In this document: positions 35,415-37,928 of the stretch, piece by piece
How positions within the stretch are numbered: the stretch's first letter is position 1
Layout of the letters: each line of letters opens with the position of its first letter
From: Pseudomonadota bacterium
Lineage (GTDB): Bacteria > Pseudomonadota > Gammaproteobacteria > Steroidobacterales > GCA-2729495
Length of the DNA stretch: 37,928 bases
Assembly: GCA_963205295.1 (NCBI GenBank)
Contig: CAUJIY010000054.1
Coordinates: forward strand, 1-37,928
Direction: 5' to 3'
Position numbers and translations under genes: made by a program
The notes under the pieces: generated by a model
Told to the model about the DNA's origin: nothing
What the model saw: only the letters and a program-made list of their open reading frames with translations
The model's database searches: none

Positions 35415-37036
35415 TGACGGGTCTTCCTGGCAATCTTTCCCACGCCGGCGGCTGCATCGTCCCCGGCCCGGGCGCCGGCCGGCTGTACGGAGTCCGGCAA
35501 CAGCTCCGCATCGAAGAGTTCCGCCATGTCGCGCACGTTCGGATCGGACTCGATGGCCGCCCGCGCCTGCTGCAGCACCTCGCCCCGCTGCTGCTTCTCG
35601 CGTGACGCTGCGGTGTCCGTGGCCAGATCGCGCATGTCAAGGCGCAACAGCACGGCCTGGCCCAACCGGGCCCGCACGGCCTCCTGCAGGCGGTTACGCT
35701 GCTGGTCCGTGACGAGATGTGCATTGCTGCGATCGATGGTGAGGTGCAGCGTCTGGGACGAAACCGATTCACAGGCCGTGTGCAGTGCGAGCTGGCGCGC
35801 GGCCCCGTCTAGCGGCAGCCCGCGCACGAAACCCGCCCAGTCGCCCGGCTGTCGCAGGGTGTCGCCGACCGGCGTTGCAGCCTCGGTCTTCGGCTGGGCC
35901 GATGGACGACCGGCAACGCCACCCGGCGCGGGGGCTGCGGCGGGCACGGGCAACCCCGGCGCGAACGCCAGCAGGCGCAGGAGCGTCATCTCGAAACCGG
36001 TGCGCGGATCCGGCGCCAGCGGCAGGTCGCGCCGCCCGGTCACGGCGATCTGGTAATACAGCTGCACCGTCTCGGCATCGAGGCTGGCGGCGATCGCTGT
36101 GAGTTCTGCCAGTCCTTCCGTATTCGCCAGGGCATCGGCACCGGCAAGCTGCAGCACCGCAACCTGCTGCAGCGTCGTCGCGATGTCGTCGAGCAGGCCC
36201 AGATAATCCGGCACCAGTTCATCGAGTTCGCGGGCACGACGTAACAGTTCGGTAGCATCGCCCTGCACGACCGCCCCGAGAAGTGCGAATATCCGTGCAC
36301 AGTCGAGGCTGCCGAGCATCTCGGCGACATCCGCCTCCCGCAGCGTGTCGTTGCCAAAGGCGAGCGCCTGGTCGAGCAGACTGAGACCGTCGCGCATGCT
36401 GCCGCCGGCGGCCCGGGCCAGGCGCGCGATCGCGCCAGCCTCCGTGGTGACGCCCTCCGCCTGACAGATGGTCCCCATGCGCTCTGCGATGAGCGTTGCC
36501 GGCAGGCGCTTCAGGTTGAACTGCAGGCAGCGCGACAGCACCGTCACCGGCAGTTTCTGCGGATCGGTGGTCGCGAACAGGAACTTCACGTGCGGCGGCG
36601 GCTCTTCGAGGGTCTTCAGCAGGGCGTTGAAGGCCGCCTTGCTGAGCATGTGCACCTCGTCGACGAGATAGACCTTGAACCGGCCCGCCGTGGGCGTGTA
36701 CTGGACGTTGTCGAGGAGTTCGCGGATGTCGTCGATGCCGGTGCGGGAAGCCGCATCCACCTCGATCAGGTCGACGAAGCGGCCTTCCTCGATGGCCGTG
36801 CAGGCGCGACACTCCCCGCAGGGCGTTGCCGTGACCCCTCGTTCGCAGTTCAGGCAGCGGGCAAAGATCCGCGCCACGGTCGTCTTGCCGACGCCGCGTG
36901 TACCCGCGAACAGGAAAGCATGGTGCACGCGCCCGCCGGCGAGCCCGTTGGCAAGGGCCCGAACGACGTGGGGCTGGCCCACGACATCGGCGAAACTACG
37001 GGGCCGCCACTTGCGCGCCAGGGCCAGGTAGGTCAT
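35411..37036 (-). CDS. dnaX: DNA polymerase III subunit tau (DnaX)
   Basis: DnaX is the clamp-loader ATPase that joins polymerase cores and the helicase at the replication fork. The 541-residue protein has Walker A GTRGVGKTT, a zinc module (CLNCERGVTATPCGECRAC), Walker B region VYLVDEVHMLSKAAF, and the SRC sensor motif in VTVLSRCLQF. Domain III follows, then a Pro/Ala-rich linker and a short tau-specific C-terminus. It is shorter than E. coli tau (643). I see no A-AAA-AAG slippery run, so a gamma product by frameshifting is unlikely. The start at 37036 lacks a clear ribosome site. The 4.5S RNA gene lies 48 nt upstream. Confidence 0.96.
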   Translation of the reverse strand: MTYLALARKWRPRSFADVVGQPHVVRALANGLAGGRVHHAFLFAGTRGVGKTTVARIFARCLNCERGVTATPCGECRACTAIEEGRFVDLIEVDAASRTGIDDIRELLDNVQYTPTAGRFKVYLVDEVHMLSKAAFNALLKTLEEPPPHVKFLFATTDPQKLPVTVLSRCLQFNLKRLPATLIAERMGTICQAEGVTTEAGAIARLARAAGGSMRDGLSLLDQALAFGNDTLREADVAEMLGSLDCARIFALLGAVVQGDATELLRRARELDELVPDYLGLLDDIATTLQQVAVLQLAGADALANTEGLAELTAIAASLDAETVQLYYQIAVTGRRDLPLAPDPRTGFEMTLLRLLAFAPGLPVPAAAPAPGGVAGRPSAQPKTEAATPVGDTLRQPGDWAGFVRGLPLDGAARQLALHTACESVSSQTLHLTIDRSNAHLVTDQQRNRLQEAVRARLGQAVLLRLDMRDLATDTAASREKQQRGEVLQQARAAIESDPNVRDMAELFDAELLPDSVQPAGARAGDDAAAGVGKIARKTRQ

Positions 37037-37084
37037 GAGTGGATGAAGCCGTGGCTGTCCCGGCGGTTGCAGAAAAATTCGAGT

Positions 37085-37192
37085 GAGCCCGCGCCAGCCC
37101 TGCCCCGGCGCCCGGCATCACCGCTACCGCTGCTCCCTTCCGGGCCTGACGGGGTTTGCGGCTGGCCGTCGCGAGGGGACCGACGCGGACCC
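37085..37192 (-). ncRNA. ffs: signal recognition particle 4.5S RNA (small bacterial type)
   Basis: The RNA partner of Ffh in co-translational targeting. On the minus strand the conserved apical region reads GGCCCGGAAGGGAGCAGC, including the GGAA tetraloop. The 5' arm from 37192 (GGGTCCGCGTCGGTC) pairs base for base, counting G-U pairs, with the 3' arm ending GGCTGGCGCGGGCTC at 37085. This fixes a 108-nt hairpin. A T-run (ATTTTT) about 12 nt beyond the 3' end can serve as terminator. Its place just upstream of dnaX is common. Confidence 0.95.
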
Positions 37193-37254
37193 GGAGCAAG
37201 CGTATGCGTCCCGCCCGTCTTCGGCAAGGACTTGCAACGGCGTGCCGCCCGTGC

Positions 37255-37284
37255 TTGCGACCGGAAAAACGACGATGAAATAAT
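37255..37284 (+). promoter_or_regulatory. probable promoter of the right-end lipoprotein gene
   Basis: TTGCGA (37255-37260) and AATAAT (37279-37284) are spaced by 18 nt, with an extended TGA before the -10. The predicted transcript start near 37291 lies after the in-frame ATG at 37283, which supports the GTG at 37313 as the true start. Confidence 0.5.
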
Positions 37285-37312
37285 GCGCAACAGGCACAGT
37301 GGAGAAAGCGAC

Positions 37313-37928
37313 GTGGTCTGGAACAGCCTCGCGGATGCAGCAGGTCGGGCGATACCTCGCGTGGTGCTCGCTACGCTGGTACTGGCGGGCATCACCGCCT
37401 GCGGCAGTGGTGTCAGTGTCACGGGTGCCTGGCAGGACGCATCGCCCCGACCGGTGGCCTTCGAGCGCGTGCTGGTCGTCGGCATCTCGCCCAACTCGCG
37501 CCTGCGGCGCAACTTCGAGCTCGCTCTCGGCGATGCCATCGCCGCACGCGGTACACAGGCCTTTGCGGCCGTGCAGACCGCGCAATGGAAGCCCAAACTC
37601 GACCGCGAGATCGTCACGAGCATGGTCCAGGCAACGGGCGCCGATGCCGTGCTGGTGACCCGGCTCGCGAGTCGCAAGGTGACCGCAACCGAGTCCGCGC
37701 CCCGCACGGGCGTGAAGACGCGCCAGCCCACGAACCTCCATGGCGGCACCGGACTGGTCGAGTTCTTCAGCCTGGAGTACCAGGAATACGAGGAGCCCGC
37801 CGAACTATCGGCACAGTCGACAGCCATCGTCGAGACGGCCGTCTACGATGCCAGGGACGGTGGCCGCCTGATCTATACGGTCACCACCACGGCCAGCTTC
37901 CGTGACGATCAGGACGACGTCGTCGATG
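37313..37928 (+). CDS. putative lipoprotein, unknown function (3' end outside the window)
   Basis: The open frame runs off the right edge after about 205 codons with no stop. From the GTG at 37313 it reads VVWNSLADAAGRAIPRVVLA, then a hydrophobic signal ending in a good lipobox ITAC with the cysteine at residue 30. The mature part begins with the segment RPVAFERVLVVGISPNSRLRRNFELALGDAIAARG, followed by ATGADAVLVTRLASRKV. This pattern of a 'fallback' alpha/beta domain is seen in several uncharacterised (DUF4136-like) outer-membrane lipoproteins. GGAGA lies 7 nt before the GTG; an ATG at 37283 lacks a ribosome site and overlaps the -10 box. Confidence 0.7.
   Translation, partial: MVWNSLADAAGRAIPRVVLATLVLAGITACGSGVSVTGAWQDASPRPVAFERVLVVGISPNSRLRRNFELALGDAIAARGTQAFAAVQTAQWKPKLDREIVTSMVQATGADAVLVTRLASRKVTATESAPRTGVKTRQPTNLHGGTGLVEFFSLEYQEYEEPAELSAQSTAIVETAVYDARDGGRLIYTVTTTASFRDDQDDVVD

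Overview
The window is GC-rich chromosomal DNA from a gammaproteobacterium. Several standard gammaproteobacterial gene blocks support this: hrcA-grpE-dnaK-dnaJ-dapB-carA-carB, nadK-recN-bamE/ratA-smpB-ssrA, dnaX-ybaB-recR with the 4.5S RNA gene upstream of dnaX, orn/rsgA and ppsR/ppsA. The tmRNA tag reads ANDDNYALAA, a Pseudomonas-like tag. I cannot name the genus from the sequence alone.

Layout. Positions 1-7086 (minus strand) hold the start of carB, then carA, dapB, dnaJ, dnaK, grpE and hrcA: pyrimidine/arginine and lysine biosynthesis behind a heat-shock operon. A sigma-32-like promoter lies at the grpE/dnaK junction. Positions 7306-11827 hold nadK, recN, bamE, the convergent ratA, then smpB and its RNA partner tmRNA, ended by a strong terminator.

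Positions 11868-17412 look accessory. They hold a GNAT acetyltransferase and an intergenic region full of short repeats. Next comes a tight plus-strand cluster: a class II Fic protein, a truncated PD-(D/E)XK-like fragment, a DUF6155 protein and a large primase-helicase of the type found in TOTE conflict systems. A terminator closes the block. No integrase is visible. The position next to ssrA, the gene content and the broken gene suggest a decayed or integrase-free genomic island, possibly for defence.

Positions 17517-23870 hold an MFS transporter, a cation diffusion facilitator and an uncharacterised envelope operon. That operon has two lipoproteins, a secreted gluzincin-type (HExxH) protein and two small membrane proteins. 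A three-helix membrane protein follows on the other strand. Positions 23940-30336 hold the periplasmic tail-specific protease prc, a large coiled-coil protein of unknown function, a DUF1249 protein, a eukaryote-type phosphoglucomutase and ppsR. PpsR regulates the PEP synthase encoded by the divergent ppsA (30408-32777). A very AT-rich 71-bp stretch separates ppsA from orn.

The right end carries orn and rsgA (RNA decay and ribosome assembly), recR-ybaB-dnaX (replication and repair), the 4.5S SRP RNA, and the first part of another lipoprotein that runs off the window.

Most of the window is ordinary housekeeping sequence. The parts that deserve attention are the Fic/DUF6155/primase-helicase cluster with its operator-like repeats, and the lipoprotein-gluzincin operon.
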